Below, one piece after another: positions 7,232-14,848 of a stretch of DNA of 34,814 nucleotides. The notes below the pieces were generated by a model that saw only the letters and a list, made by a program, of their open reading frames with translations, was not told the DNA's origin and did no database searches. This DNA is from Clostridia bacterium (GTDB taxonomy: Bacteria; Bacillota_A; Clostridia; Oscillospirales; CAG-382), in NCBI GenBank assembly GCA_017517985.1, contig JAFWWX010000163.1, forward strand, positions 1 through 34,814, given 5' to 3'. Every line of letters begins with the position of its first letter. The stretch's first letter is position 1. Made by a program: the position numbers and the translations under genes.

Positions 7232-7260
7232 ATATTATCACAAAAGTCCGCCAAAATCAA
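7232..7260 (-). promoter_or_regulatory. promoter of the small beta-sandwich gene
   Basis: On the minus strand, TTGATT (7255-7260) and TAATAT (7232-7237) are 17 bases apart, 40 bases before the ATG. It is divergent from the lipoprotein promoter. Confidence 0.5.
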
Positions 7261-7326
7261 GTGCGTTTTGATATAATGCCTGTGTGATGTTTTGCAGTAT
7301 CCGACATAAAGTTTATAAAAATATAA

Positions 7327-7355
7327 TTGACAACGGGTTTTGTATCTGTTATCAT
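7327..7355 (+). promoter_or_regulatory. promoter of the PASTA/WG lipoprotein gene
   Basis: TTGACA (7327-7332) and TATCAT (7350-7355) are separated by 17 bases. Transcription would start near 7362, about 27 bases before the ATG at 7389. Confidence 0.7.
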
Positions 7356-7388
7356 ATTTATATAGAGCAATACTGGGGATGTGAAAAT

Positions 7389-8519
7389 ATGAAAAGAAGT
7401 AAAATAATAATATTGTTTGCCCTTGTTGCAGTACTTCTTGTCTCCTGCAATAAAGGCACAAAAAACGGAGAGGGACAAGGCGACGGCAACGGTGTAAAGA
7501 CCGAAAATGCTACGACTGAATATACAGTTCCCGATTTGTCCGAAAAAAACTTTGACAGCACGCTTCAGCAACAGCTTATAAAAGAGGGGTATCAGCTTTC
7601 CGTAAAGACAGAATATCACGATACCGTACCTGTGGGTTGTATAATATCGCAAACACCTGCCGGTAATACGGTTGCAAGAGAAAAGGGTATATCCCTAAAG
7701 CTTACAATAAGTGCAGGGAAGAAGGAAGAAACTACTTCGCAGGCACTGGATGATAAGGAAATAACGGATAACGGCGTACCCGAAACCAATATATCACAAG
7801 CCGGAATCAAATATACCGCACCGAGTTGGATTATTTCTCCCCGAAACACCCATGAAGAAATATTTACCTTTGCTAAAACCGGATATTCCATCTGTGAAAA
7901 GAATGGTGTTTATTCTGTAATAGATATGAACGGAAGGGTCGTAGTGGGCGGTTATGGTGACCTGTTTTATTGTCCGGAACACGGGCTTTCGTCAAAGGAG
8001 GTGTCGGAGAAAAAACAGCTTACAGAAGATATTACCCTGTCTGCAGATTGCGGTTACAGAACAGCCGATGTGTCAAGAAATATATATGTTTATGACGATT
8101 CCCGTTCAAGAGTATATCTTACAGGCTATTCCGAAGGTACTTTCAGAATTGCCGATATAACGGATACGGACTTTTTCAAAAGCAACGGGCAGTATATTGC
8201 AGTGCTTTATAACTGCGATGCGGATATACTTATGTATGATGGCATAGGAATGAAGAGCCTTGAGGAAATATTCAGTGCAGAGCATACAGAGATGAAATAT
8301 GGCGTTGTGGACAGTAACCTTGTTACAATAACAGAGTTCGTATATGACGAAATTTCCGACGGAAATGATTGTTATATTGTAAAGCAGGATGAAAAACACG
8401 GATATATCGGAACAGATGGACGCATTTATTATCCGTGCATTTTTGAAGAAGCAAACACGGCATACAAAGGCGCTGCGTGGGTTAAATACAACGGAAAATG
8501 GGGAACTGTGGCGTTCTGA
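7389..8519 (+). CDS. lipoprotein with a PASTA domain and WG-like repeats
   Basis: I chose ATG 7389 (376 residues). Starts further upstream would lie in the promoter and would bury the signal peptide. Residues 1-20 are a lipoprotein signal (KRSKIIILFALVAVLL) ending in the lipobox LVSC, so the protein is anchored outside the membrane. A Gly/Asn-rich linker leads to one PASTA domain, about residues 45-115 (VPDLSEKNF ... VPVGCIISQTPAGNTV). PASTA domains bind peptidoglycan or muropeptides. The remainder has WG/KWG-type strands (KNGVYSVIDMNGRVV, KHGYIGTDGRIYYP, YNGKWGTVAF), which form beta-propeller-like repeats of unknown role. A cell-wall-associated binding function is likely. It is monocistronic and ends at tandem hairpins. 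Confidence 0.8.
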   Translation: MKRSKIIILFALVAVLLVSCNKGTKNGEGQGDGNGVKTENATTEYTVPDLSEKNFDSTLQQQLIKEGYQLSVKTEYHDTVPVGCIISQTPAGNTVAREKGISLKLTISAGKKEETTSQALDDKEITDNGVPETNISQAGIKYTAPSWIISPRNTHEEIFTFAKTGYSICEKNGVYSVIDMNGRVVVGGYGDLFYCPEHGLSSKEVSEKKQLTEDITLSADCGYRTADVSRNIYVYDDSRSRVYLTGYSEGTFRIADITDTDFFKSNGQYIAVLYNCDADILMYDGIGMKSLEEIFSAEHTEMKYGVVDSNLVTITEFVYDEISDGNDCYIVKQDEKHGYIGTDGRIYYPCIFEEANTAYKGAAWVKYNGKWGTVAF

Positions 8520-8530
8520 AAATTAAAACT

Positions 8531-8561
8531 ACGGCGGGATGCATACATCCTGCCGTAAATT
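8531..8561 (+). terminator. terminator after the lipoprotein gene
   Basis: ACGGCGGGATG-CATA-CATCCTGCCGT is an 11-base-pair stem followed by AAATTTTT. A related, poorer hairpin with GGG/CCC arms and a T-run follows at 8584-8619. Confidence 0.75.
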
Positions 8562-8653
8562 TTTACCGGAGATAACCCCAAAATGTAGGGTGTTATGCCC
8601 ACATCGTGCCGTATTTTTTGTTGTGGAATTATTGTATATGGGTAATGTTTGCA

Positions 8654-8686
8654 AAAAAATATGGCGGGATGAGAGCATCCCGCCAT
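8654..8686 (-). terminator. terminator after the EF-G paralogue
   Basis: ATGGCGGGATG-AGAG-CATCCCGCCAT is a perfect 11-base-pair stem. On the minus strand it is followed by ATTTTTTTG, a classic intrinsic terminator 19 bases after the EF-G-like stop. Its stem sequence matches the hairpin at 8531 and the one at 20831. Confidence 0.85.
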
Positions 8687-8704
8687 AAATCTCATTTTTA
8701 ATAA

Positions 8705-10771
8705 TCAGTCATCGTCAGATGCATTCTTTGATGCCTCAGCGATAACCTTTTCCGCAATGTTTGCAGGTACTTCTTCGTATCTTACGAATCTGAAAGCAAA
8801 TGAGCCTCTACCCTGAGTCATCGCACGAAGTGCAATTGTGTAATCATACATTTCGGAAACCGGTGCTTCCGCTTCGATGATGCTTCTGCCTGCCTGTCTT
8901 TCATCGGGAGTCATGCCGATAATACGGCCTCTTCTCTTGTTTACATCTCCGATTACATCGCCCATATATGTATCAGGAACAAGTACCGCAAGTGTTCCGA
9001 CAGGCTCAAGGAGAACGGGATTTGCATTTTTAAGCTCCTTGTATGCAAGGCTTGCCGCCATCTTGAAGGACATTTCGGAGGAGTCAACATCGTGGAATGA
9101 ACCGTCATAAAGGTCAGCCTTAAGACCTACCATGGGATATCCTGCAAGAACCCCTTTCTTCATCGCATCGGAAAGGCCCTTTTCAACAGCAGGGTGGAAG
9201 TTCTTGGGAACAGAGCCACCCACTGTACTTTCGGTAAATACAAGACCGTCATCGTTGGGGGCGAAGTGAATCTTAACATGACCATACTGACCGTGACCGC
9301 CGGACTGTTTCTTGTGTTTACCTTCAGCGTCAATTTTCTTCTTAATAGTTTCGCGATAAGCGATAATGGGAGTTGTGAGATTTACCTCTGTGCCGAATCT
9401 GTTCTTGAGCTTTGCAAGGATAACATCAAGATGCTGTTCGCCAAGACCGTATATAACAAGCTGCTTTGTTTCAGCGTTGTTTTCAAATCTTATTGTTCTG
9501 TCTTCTTCTATAAGCTTTGCGATACCGGAGGAAATCTTATCCTCATCGCCCTTTGCCTTGGGAGCAAGACCTTTGCAATAGAAGGGGTCGGGATAGCGGA
9601 TAGCCGCGTATCTATAATTTCCACCGAGAGTATCGTTGGTGTTTGTGTTGACAAGCTTTGTTGTAACACCGATGTCACCACAGCAAAGCTCGTCTGTTTC
9701 AATCTGCTTGTTACCTCTCATAACAATAAGCTTTGCTATCTTTTCCTGCTGACCTGTAGTAAGGTTTGTAAGAGTCATATTCTTTGTAACCTTGCCGTTC
9801 ATAACCTTGAAGTAAGACATCTTACCAACAAAGGGGTCTGCAACTGTTTTAAACACAAGAATCGCAGGTTCGCCGGTGGGGTTAGGTCTGTTTTCGTTAC
9901 CGTCGGCATTAAGCTCAGGCTTTCTTGCAAGAGGAGACGGGAAGGATGCTGCCATAATATCCATAAGGGAAGCAACACCGGCAAGAGTTGTGCTGGAGCC
10001 TACCATTACAGGTGCGATTGTACCCATAATAATACCTGCATTAAGTGCCTGTTGCATTTCTTCCAGGGTAAATTCTTCGCCGTCGAAATACTTAACCATA
10101 AGAGTGTCGCTTGTTTCGGCAAGGGATTCCAGAAGCATTGCGCGGAACTCCTCAATTTTAGCCATACTCTCCTGAGGAATAGGCATTTCCTTAACTGCAC
10201 CGTCGTTGCAGTATTCATAACCCTTCATATTGATAAGGTCAGCAAAACCAAGCGGCTTTCTGTCTATAATAATCGGGATTGCAACAGGACATATGGAGAC
10301 GCCGAATTTTTCTCTCATAGCTTCGATTGTATCACCGAAATGAGCATTTTCGTCGTCCATCTTGTTTACAAAGAACGCCTTGGGAACGCCCGCCTCGGTT
10401 GCATAGTTCCAGGCAAGCTCACAGCCTACATCAACACCGGACTTTGCGTCCATAACAATAAGAGCTGTTCCGCAGACACGAAGTGCCTGCTTTACCTCAC
10501 CCACGAAATCCAGATAGCCGGGAGTATCAATTATGTTAATCTTTGCCCCCTTCCATTCAAAGGGCGCAAGAGCTGATGACAGTGAAAATTTACGCTTTAT
10601 TTCTTCGGCGTCGAAATCGCACACGGTATTTCCTTCTGAAATCTTTCCGAATCTGTCGGAAGCATTTGCAAGATGAAGCATTGCTTCTGCAAGAGAGGTT
10701 TTACCGTTTCCTCCGTGTCCGAGAAGACACACATTCCTGATTTTTTCCGACGCACAAGTAAAATTAGCCAT
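8705..10771 (-). CDS. elongation factor G paralogue (EF-G2 type GTPase)
   Basis: The 688-residue protein has the full EF-G layout: GTP domain with P-loop GHGGNGKT (18-25), DTPGYLDF and NKMD, then domain II, domain III, domain IV (SGGHGQYGHVKIHF) and a C-terminal domain V. The switch region that reads RGITI in translocating EF-G is here KRKFSLSSA, typical of the EF-G2 paralogues of Clostridia and Actinobacteria. The housekeeping fusA usually lies in the str operon, so this is a second copy. It may act in ribosome recycling or translation under stress, as shown for some paralogues, but its exact role is unknown. ATG follows AAAGGAG. It has its own promoter and a leader of about 150 bases. Confidence 0.9.
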   Translation of the reverse strand: MANFTCASEKIRNVCLLGHGGNGKTSLAEAMLHLANASDRFGKISEGNTVCDFDAEEIKRKFSLSSALAPFEWKGAKINIIDTPGYLDFVGEVKQALRVCGTALIVMDAKSGVDVGCELAWNYATEAGVPKAFFVNKMDDENAHFGDTIEAMREKFGVSICPVAIPIIIDRKPLGFADLINMKGYEYCNDGAVKEMPIPQESMAKIEEFRAMLLESLAETSDTLMVKYFDGEEFTLEEMQQALNAGIIMGTIAPVMVGSSTTLAGVASLMDIMAASFPSPLARKPELNADGNENRPNPTGEPAILVFKTVADPFVGKMSYFKVMNGKVTKNMTLTNLTTGQQEKIAKLIVMRGNKQIETDELCCGDIGVTTKLVNTNTNDTLGGNYRYAAIRYPDPFYCKGLAPKAKGDEDKISSGIAKLIEEDRTIRFENNAETKQLVIYGLGEQHLDVILAKLKNRFGTEVNLTTPIIAYRETIKKKIDAEGKHKKQSGGHGQYGHVKIHFAPNDDGLVFTESTVGGSVPKNFHPAVEKGLSDAMKKGVLAGYPMVGLKADLYDGSFHDVDSSEMSFKMAASLAYKELKNANPVLLEPVGTLAVLVPDTYMGDVIGDVNKRRGRIIGMTPDERQAGRSIIEAEAPVSEMYDYTIALRAMTQGRGSFAFRFVRYEEVPANIAEKVIAEASKNASDDD

Positions 10772-10929
10772 TGTTAAAATCTCCTTTCAGAGAATGCAAA
10801 GCGTCACATTTGCAAACCCGTTGTTGTTTTTGAAACATAAGAAACTTGAATATAATACTCTATGTATTAAATTTGGTCAAAATAACCTAATTTCGCAAGT
10901 AAAAACAGTGCTTAATTATGATTATTAAC

Positions 10930-10958
10930 ATTATACACTATACCCACACTTTATGCAA
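10930..10958 (-). promoter_or_regulatory. promoter of the EF-G paralogue
   Basis: On the minus strand, TTGCAT (10953-10958) and a perfect TATAAT (10930-10935) preceded by TG are 17 bases apart. The predicted start near 10923 leaves about 150 untranslated bases before the ATG. I see no known riboswitch in them. The rest of the 10772-11167 gap is A/T-rich and holds only this promoter and the nadK promoter. Confidence 0.6.
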
Positions 10959-11106
10959 TATGTAATTTTAATCAGATTTTTATAAAAATTTTTGTGCATT
11001 TATAACAACAAAACTAACAATTTTATTATTGTTCTATGTTAATTTGGCGTTTTTTAAAAACATTGATAAAGATACTGTCTAAACGAGTCTCTTCGGAACA
11101 CAAAAC

Positions 11107-11135
11107 TTGACAAAATGCGAAAAGAGTAATATAAT
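11107..11135 (+). promoter_or_regulatory. consensus promoter of nadK
   Basis: A perfect TTGACA (11107-11112), a 17-base spacer and a perfect TATAAT (11130-11135) lie 32 bases before the nadK ATG. Confidence 0.85.
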
Positions 11136-11167
11136 AAGATGTAACTATATGCAAACGAGGAAACCAT

Positions 11168-11983
11168 ATGAATATACTTATTCTCGCAAATCCAACAAAA
11201 AAACAAAGCTGTGATTTTGCAGATGTACTTACACGGGAGCTTACAAGAGAAGGTTTCGGGGTATATACAAGTCCGGAAAACTGTCAATGTTCCCCGGACC
11301 TTGCGGTTATTCTTGGAGGAGACGGAACGGTGCTGAGATACCTTGAAACAGTCCTTGGCTTTTCTGTTCCGGTTCTTGGTGTCAACTTCGGACACAGAGG
11401 GTATCTTACCTCCTGTGAGCCGGAAAATGCAAAAAGTAAAATACTTGAAATATCAAAGGGCAAGTGCAGTTTTGAGTCAAGAATGCTCTTTGAATGTACC
11501 ATATCCGATAAAGACGGAAAAACAAAGGAATGTTTCACAGGACTTAACGAGGCAGTTCTTTCAAGGGGAGGTCTTTGCAGAGCAGTTGACTTTACACTTT
11601 ACATAAACGGAAGCTCGGTAATCTCATTTCCTGCCGACGGAATAATTGTTGCAACCCCCACTGGCTCAACAGCGTATAACTTCTCCGCCCAGGGCCCTGT
11701 GCTTATGCCGAAGTCCGACAACCTTGTAGTTACCCCCATTTGTGCAAGTTCACTTCTGCACTCGTCAATAGTGACATCCGGAAACGATGTGATTGAGCTT
11801 TGTATGTGCAAGGAAAAGATGCCCTTTGAGGACGAAAATCCGGTTCTTGTTTCTGATGGCTACAAGAAATTTAGTGTTGATTTTGATGACAGAATTATAA
11901 TCAGGCGTTCGGATAAGGTGCTTAAAATCTACGGTGTTGACAGCAGTGATTTTTTAAGAGTGCTTGAGCAGAAAATGATGTAA
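11168..11983 (+). CDS. nadK: NAD kinase
   Basis: This cytoplasmic enzyme phosphorylates NAD to NADP. The 271-residue length fits the bacterial family. Signatures are the GGDGT motif (LGGDGTVLRYLE, about residues 51-62), the NAD-binding segment GVNFGHRGYLTS and the conserved TPTGSTAYNFSAQGP. The start is supported by ACGAGG seven bases upstream. It leads a likely three-gene unit with the HAD/GtrA fusion 46 bases downstream and the LRR protein overlapping that. Confidence 0.95.
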   Translation: MNILILANPTKKQSCDFADVLTRELTREGFGVYTSPENCQCSPDLAVILGGDGTVLRYLETVLGFSVPVLGVNFGHRGYLTSCEPENAKSKILEISKGKCSFESRMLFECTISDKDGKTKECFTGLNEAVLSRGGLCRAVDFTLYINGSSVISFPADGIIVATPTGSTAYNFSAQGPVLMPKSDNLVVTPICASSLLHSSIVTSGNDVIELCMCKEKMPFEDENPVLVSDGYKKFSVDFDDRIIIRRSDKVLKIYGVDSSDFLRVLEQKMM

Positions 11984-12029
11984 GGCAAAAGGTAGAATAT
12001 TCACAGATGTTTACAGGAAAGGATTCATA

Positions 12030-13055
12030 ATGAACGTATACGATTTTGATAAAACCATATATGACGGCGACTCCACCTTTAATTTCTACAAGTTCTGTTT
12101 AAAGAAAAAGCCGTGGCTGATTTTCCGCCTGTGGCGAGTATTTGTTCCGTTTGCAATGTATTTGCTTGGCAAAGGAACAAAGACAGCGTTCAAGGAGAAA
12201 ATATTCCAGAGTTTCCAGCCTAAGATTGACAGCGAAAAATATCTCTCAGAGTTCTGGAAAACCAATGTAAAAAAAATAAAAAAGTTCTACCTTGACACTC
12301 AGAGGGAAGACGATATTATAATATCCGCATCACCCTATTTTATTGTAAAGCCCTGCATAGATATGCTGGGAATAAAGTATCTCTATGCCTCAAATGTCGA
12401 CGAGAAAACCGGAAAATATGACGGTATTAACTGTCACGGTGAGGAAAAGGTGCGACGTTTTGAAGAAGCAGGATTTTGTAGGAATGACATAGAGGAATTT
12501 TACTCTGACTCCCTTTCCGATTCGCCTTTGGCTGAAATATCAAAAAAGGCCTTTGTGGTCAGCGGCGAAAAGCTTACTCCATGGAATGATTATAAACTGT
12601 CCACCACAAAAAGCTTTTTGAAAAATATATTTGAACCGAGATTCTTAAGATTTTTGATGTGCGGAGGTATCAGCTGTCTTTTCAGCTTTGTGGTTACTTA
12701 TCTTGCATCCCATATTATGCCGAACTTCAGAATCGATTTTCACTATTTTCATATGTCAAATATAGTATTTGCTCATTTTCTCGGTTATGTTCTGAGCCTT
12801 CCTGTGTCTTATCTTCTTAACAGTCGTTTTTCATTTTGTCAGAAGATATCTTTAAAAAAATGCTGTAAATTTCTCATTTCATACATACCAAACTACATAA
12901 TACAGATGCTTGTGGTTTTCCTAACGGTTGATATTTTGCATTTTGATAAGCTGATAGGTCTTATTCTTGCCGTACTTATCGGCACTCCCGTTACATTTGT
13001 ATTTATGAAATTCTTTGCTTTCCGAGAAAAGGATATCAAAGGTGATTCTAAATGA
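12030..13055 (+). CDS. HAD phosphatase fused to a GtrA-like membrane domain
   Basis: Residues 1-195 are a HAD-IB hydrolase of the phosphoserine-phosphatase type: nucleophile motif DFDKTIYDGDS, motif II ISAS, motif III Lys in HGEEKVRRF, and motif IV YSDSLSDSP. All four motifs are intact, so it should hydrolyse a phosphomonoester. Residues 205-335 form four hydrophobic segments with the GtrA/DPMS-TMD pattern (FLRFLMCGGISCLFSFVVTY, LNSRFSF, FFAFRE). GtrA-like proteins act in membrane translocation of polyprenyl-linked sugars or in surface polysaccharide decoration. The fusion suggests dephosphorylation of a lipid-linked or cell-envelope intermediate, which is inference. The RBS is AAAGGA. Its stop overlaps the start of the next gene (ATGA). 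Confidence 0.82.
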   Translation: MNVYDFDKTIYDGDSTFNFYKFCLKKKPWLIFRLWRVFVPFAMYLLGKGTKTAFKEKIFQSFQPKIDSEKYLSEFWKTNVKKIKKFYLDTQREDDIIISASPYFIVKPCIDMLGIKYLYASNVDEKTGKYDGINCHGEEKVRRFEEAGFCRNDIEEFYSDSLSDSPLAEISKKAFVVSGEKLTPWNDYKLSTTKSFLKNIFEPRFLRFLMCGGISCLFSFVVTYLASHIMPNFRIDFHYFHMSNIVFAHFLGYVLSLPVSYLLNSRFSFCQKISLKKCCKFLISYIPNYIIQMLVVFLTVDILHFDKLIGLILAVLIGTPVTFVFMKFFAFREKDIKGDSK

Positions 13056-14161
13056 CAGCGTACCTAAAAAAAATATTCAGCAAAGGTCGCAGTATCTCAC
13101 TTGCTGTATATATTCTTTTGCTGTCAGCCTTTGTCCTTTGCTATTCCCGAATATATCTACCGTGGCAAAGAGCATCGTTAAAACCTCCGGTTACGGTGGA
13201 GATTCCGGCACCGGAGCCTGAAATTCCCGAATCGGAGGAAAAATATATTCTTTATCGTTCGGAAATTTCAAAGCTGAGACTTTCAGAGCCAAATGTATAT
13301 TTCGAATTGGATGCAAACACAGCTGTAAAAATACCTGATTCCGGCTTGGAAAATATACTTTTGCACAGGGAAACAGACGGTATACCGGTGTTGTTTGTTT
13401 CGTCCTCGCTAAAGCTGCCGGGAAGCACACGGACACTTGAGCTTCCGGAAACGGTAACCGCCGTACTTTCCCCCGATGCTCACCCATTGAGTAATACCGG
13501 TGCTTTTTATAAAAACAAGTCAATTACCGCTTTTATCCCCTCTGAAAATCTTATGTACATAGGGAATAAATCATTCTATGGTTGTGAAAATCTAAAGAAC
13601 GTCTTTCTGCCGACGAAGCTTTCTCATATAGGCGACAGGGCGTTTTATAATTGCAAATCTATTGAGGAGATTTCCGTTTTTGGCTACACATCTATCGGAG
13701 AGGGTGCGTTTGCAGGTTGTGATAGCCTTACAAATGTATATCTTTCCGAAAAGGTTCAGCGAGTTGGAATCGGTGCTTTCGAGAACACTCCTTTTTACGA
13801 AAACCTCACAGATGAATTCTGCATTGTCGGCGATATACTTATAAAATACAACGGCAACGGCGGAGATGTAATAGTTCCCGACGGTGTGAGAATTATTGCC
13901 GACGGTACATTTGCAGGAAGATTTTCAATAAAATCCGTTAAAATTCCCGAAAGTGTGGAATACATAGGCAACTCGGCGTTTAGAAGTTGTGTAAATCTTA
14001 CAGAGGTATACATTGACGGAGAAAAGAAAACCGTTGTTGGCGAAAATGCCTTTGAGGGATGTCCTCTTATAAATTATGACGAGGTTGCATCTCTCGTGTG
14101 CGATAGTCGTGATATGCTTTTGACGGATAATAGTCCTGGATTTCCGATTGTTGAGGAATGA
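13052..14161 (+). CDS. membrane-anchored BspA-type leucine-rich repeat protein
   Basis: This 369-residue protein overlaps the previous gene by four bases, indicating translational coupling. Residues 11-32 (SISLAVYILLLSAFVLCYS) form an uncleaved membrane anchor. A Pro/Glu-rich stretch follows (about 40-62). From about residue 165 to 345 there are six or more BspA/LRR_5 repeats of the form 'IGdrAFynCksIeeI...tsIGegAFagCdsLtnVyL'. Such domains mediate adhesion or protein binding at the surface. Coupling to the HAD/GtrA protein hints at a shared envelope role. No catalytic motif is visible. Confidence 0.82.
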   Translation: MTAYLKKIFSKGRSISLAVYILLLSAFVLCYSRIYLPWQRASLKPPVTVEIPAPEPEIPESEEKYILYRSEISKLRLSEPNVYFELDANTAVKIPDSGLENILLHRETDGIPVLFVSSSLKLPGSTRTLELPETVTAVLSPDAHPLSNTGAFYKNKSITAFIPSENLMYIGNKSFYGCENLKNVFLPTKLSHIGDRAFYNCKSIEEISVFGYTSIGEGAFAGCDSLTNVYLSEKVQRVGIGAFENTPFYENLTDEFCIVGDILIKYNGNGGDVIVPDGVRIIADGTFAGRFSIKSVKIPESVEYIGNSAFRSCVNLTEVYIDGEKKTVVGENAFEGCPLINYDEVASLVCDSRDMLLTDNSPGFPIVEE

Positions 14162-14174
14162 TGCTTCGTTTATA

Positions 14175-14210
14175 AAAAAGGACTGCGACAAGTCAGTCCT
14201 TTTTCTTTTT
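14175..14210 (+). terminator. terminator after the nadK operon
   Basis: AAAAAGGACTG pairs perfectly with CAGTCCTTTTT across an eight-base loop and is followed by CTTTTT. Confidence 0.85.
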
Positions 14211-14218
14211 AAGGAAGA

Positions 14219-14247
14219 TTGAATTATTTATATTTTGGTGTTATAAT
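14219..14247 (+). promoter_or_regulatory. promoter of the GNAT-ktrBA operon
   Basis: TTGAAT (14219-14224) and a perfect TATAAT (14242-14247) are 17 bases apart, 55 bases before the GNAT ATG. Confidence 0.55.
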
Positions 14248-14274
14248 TAGATAAAGATATTTATAAACAGTTTG

Positions 14275-14292
14275 ATAAATAAGAATTTAACG
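14275..14292 (+). repeat. 18-base direct repeat, copy 1
   Basis: ATAAATAAGAATTTAACG occurs here, just upstream of the GNAT RBS, and again at 16883-16900, just upstream of a small membrane-protein gene. The copies are identical and in the same orientation. They bracket GNAT, ktrB and ktrA. Confidence 0.7.
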
Positions 14293-14302
14293 GAGAGATA
14301 CC

Positions 14303-14848
14303 ATGATAGAAACACAAAGACTAATACTGCGTCCGTTTACCAAAAACGATGTTACGGATGTATTTGAATATTTGCATGAGCCGATGGTTCACTGTTTTGA
14401 AGGTATGAGAATAACCTCTCTCGAAGAAGCTACCGAAGCGGTGTTTGAAAGAGCCGAGGACAGCGAGTATTATTTTGCCATCGTTCTCAAGGAAAGCGGT
14501 AAGGTTATTGGTGAGATATTCGCTCACCCCGAAGGTGACGAGCATCCCGGCGGTAATTGTGATACCTTCAGTCCCTGCTGGATGCTAAATCCAGAATATC
14601 ACGGAAAAGGTTATGCATATGAAGCTGCACGAGCATATTTCGAGTTCTTGTTTAATGAGAAAGGTGCAAGACGACTTTATGCTTATACCGAGGACTACAA
14701 TATTACAAGTCAGAAGCTCTGTGAAAAGCTCGGAATGCGTCGAGAGGGATTCTACTTGGAATTCATTTCTTTTGTGAATGATGAGAAGGGCAACCCCATA
14801 TACGAAAACACTTATGAGTATGCAATACTGAAAAAGGAATGGCAATAA
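14303..14848 (+). CDS. GNAT acetyltransferase, RimJ/RimL-like
   Basis: This 181-residue protein has the GNAT order: an N-terminal ETQRLILRPFTKNDV strand, a central FAIVLKESGKVIGEI, the acetyl-CoA loop in NPEYHGKGYAYEAARAYFEF (GKGYA), and C-terminal ARRLYAYTEDYNITSQKLCEKLGMRREG. The pattern is that of RimJ/RimL and aminoglycoside or small-molecule N-acetyltransferases. The substrate cannot be predicted. Its 3' end overlaps the ktrB frame by ten bases, so the two are probably co-translated. Confidence 0.88.
   Translation: MIETQRLILRPFTKNDVTDVFEYLHEPMVHCFEGMRITSLEEATEAVFERAEDSEYYFAIVLKESGKVIGEIFAHPEGDEHPGGNCDTFSPCWMLNPEYHGKGYAYEAARAYFEFLFNEKGARRLYAYTEDYNITSQKLCEKLGMRREGFYLEFISFVNDEKGNPIYENTYEYAILKKEWQ

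Noticed and set aside
9194..10576. Long open frame of 460 codons on the plus strand opposite the EF-G paralogue
   Set aside because: It is antisense to a clearly conserved gene, rich in Cys, His and Lys in no domain-like order, and lacks an RBS. It is a shadow of the codon bias on the other strand.
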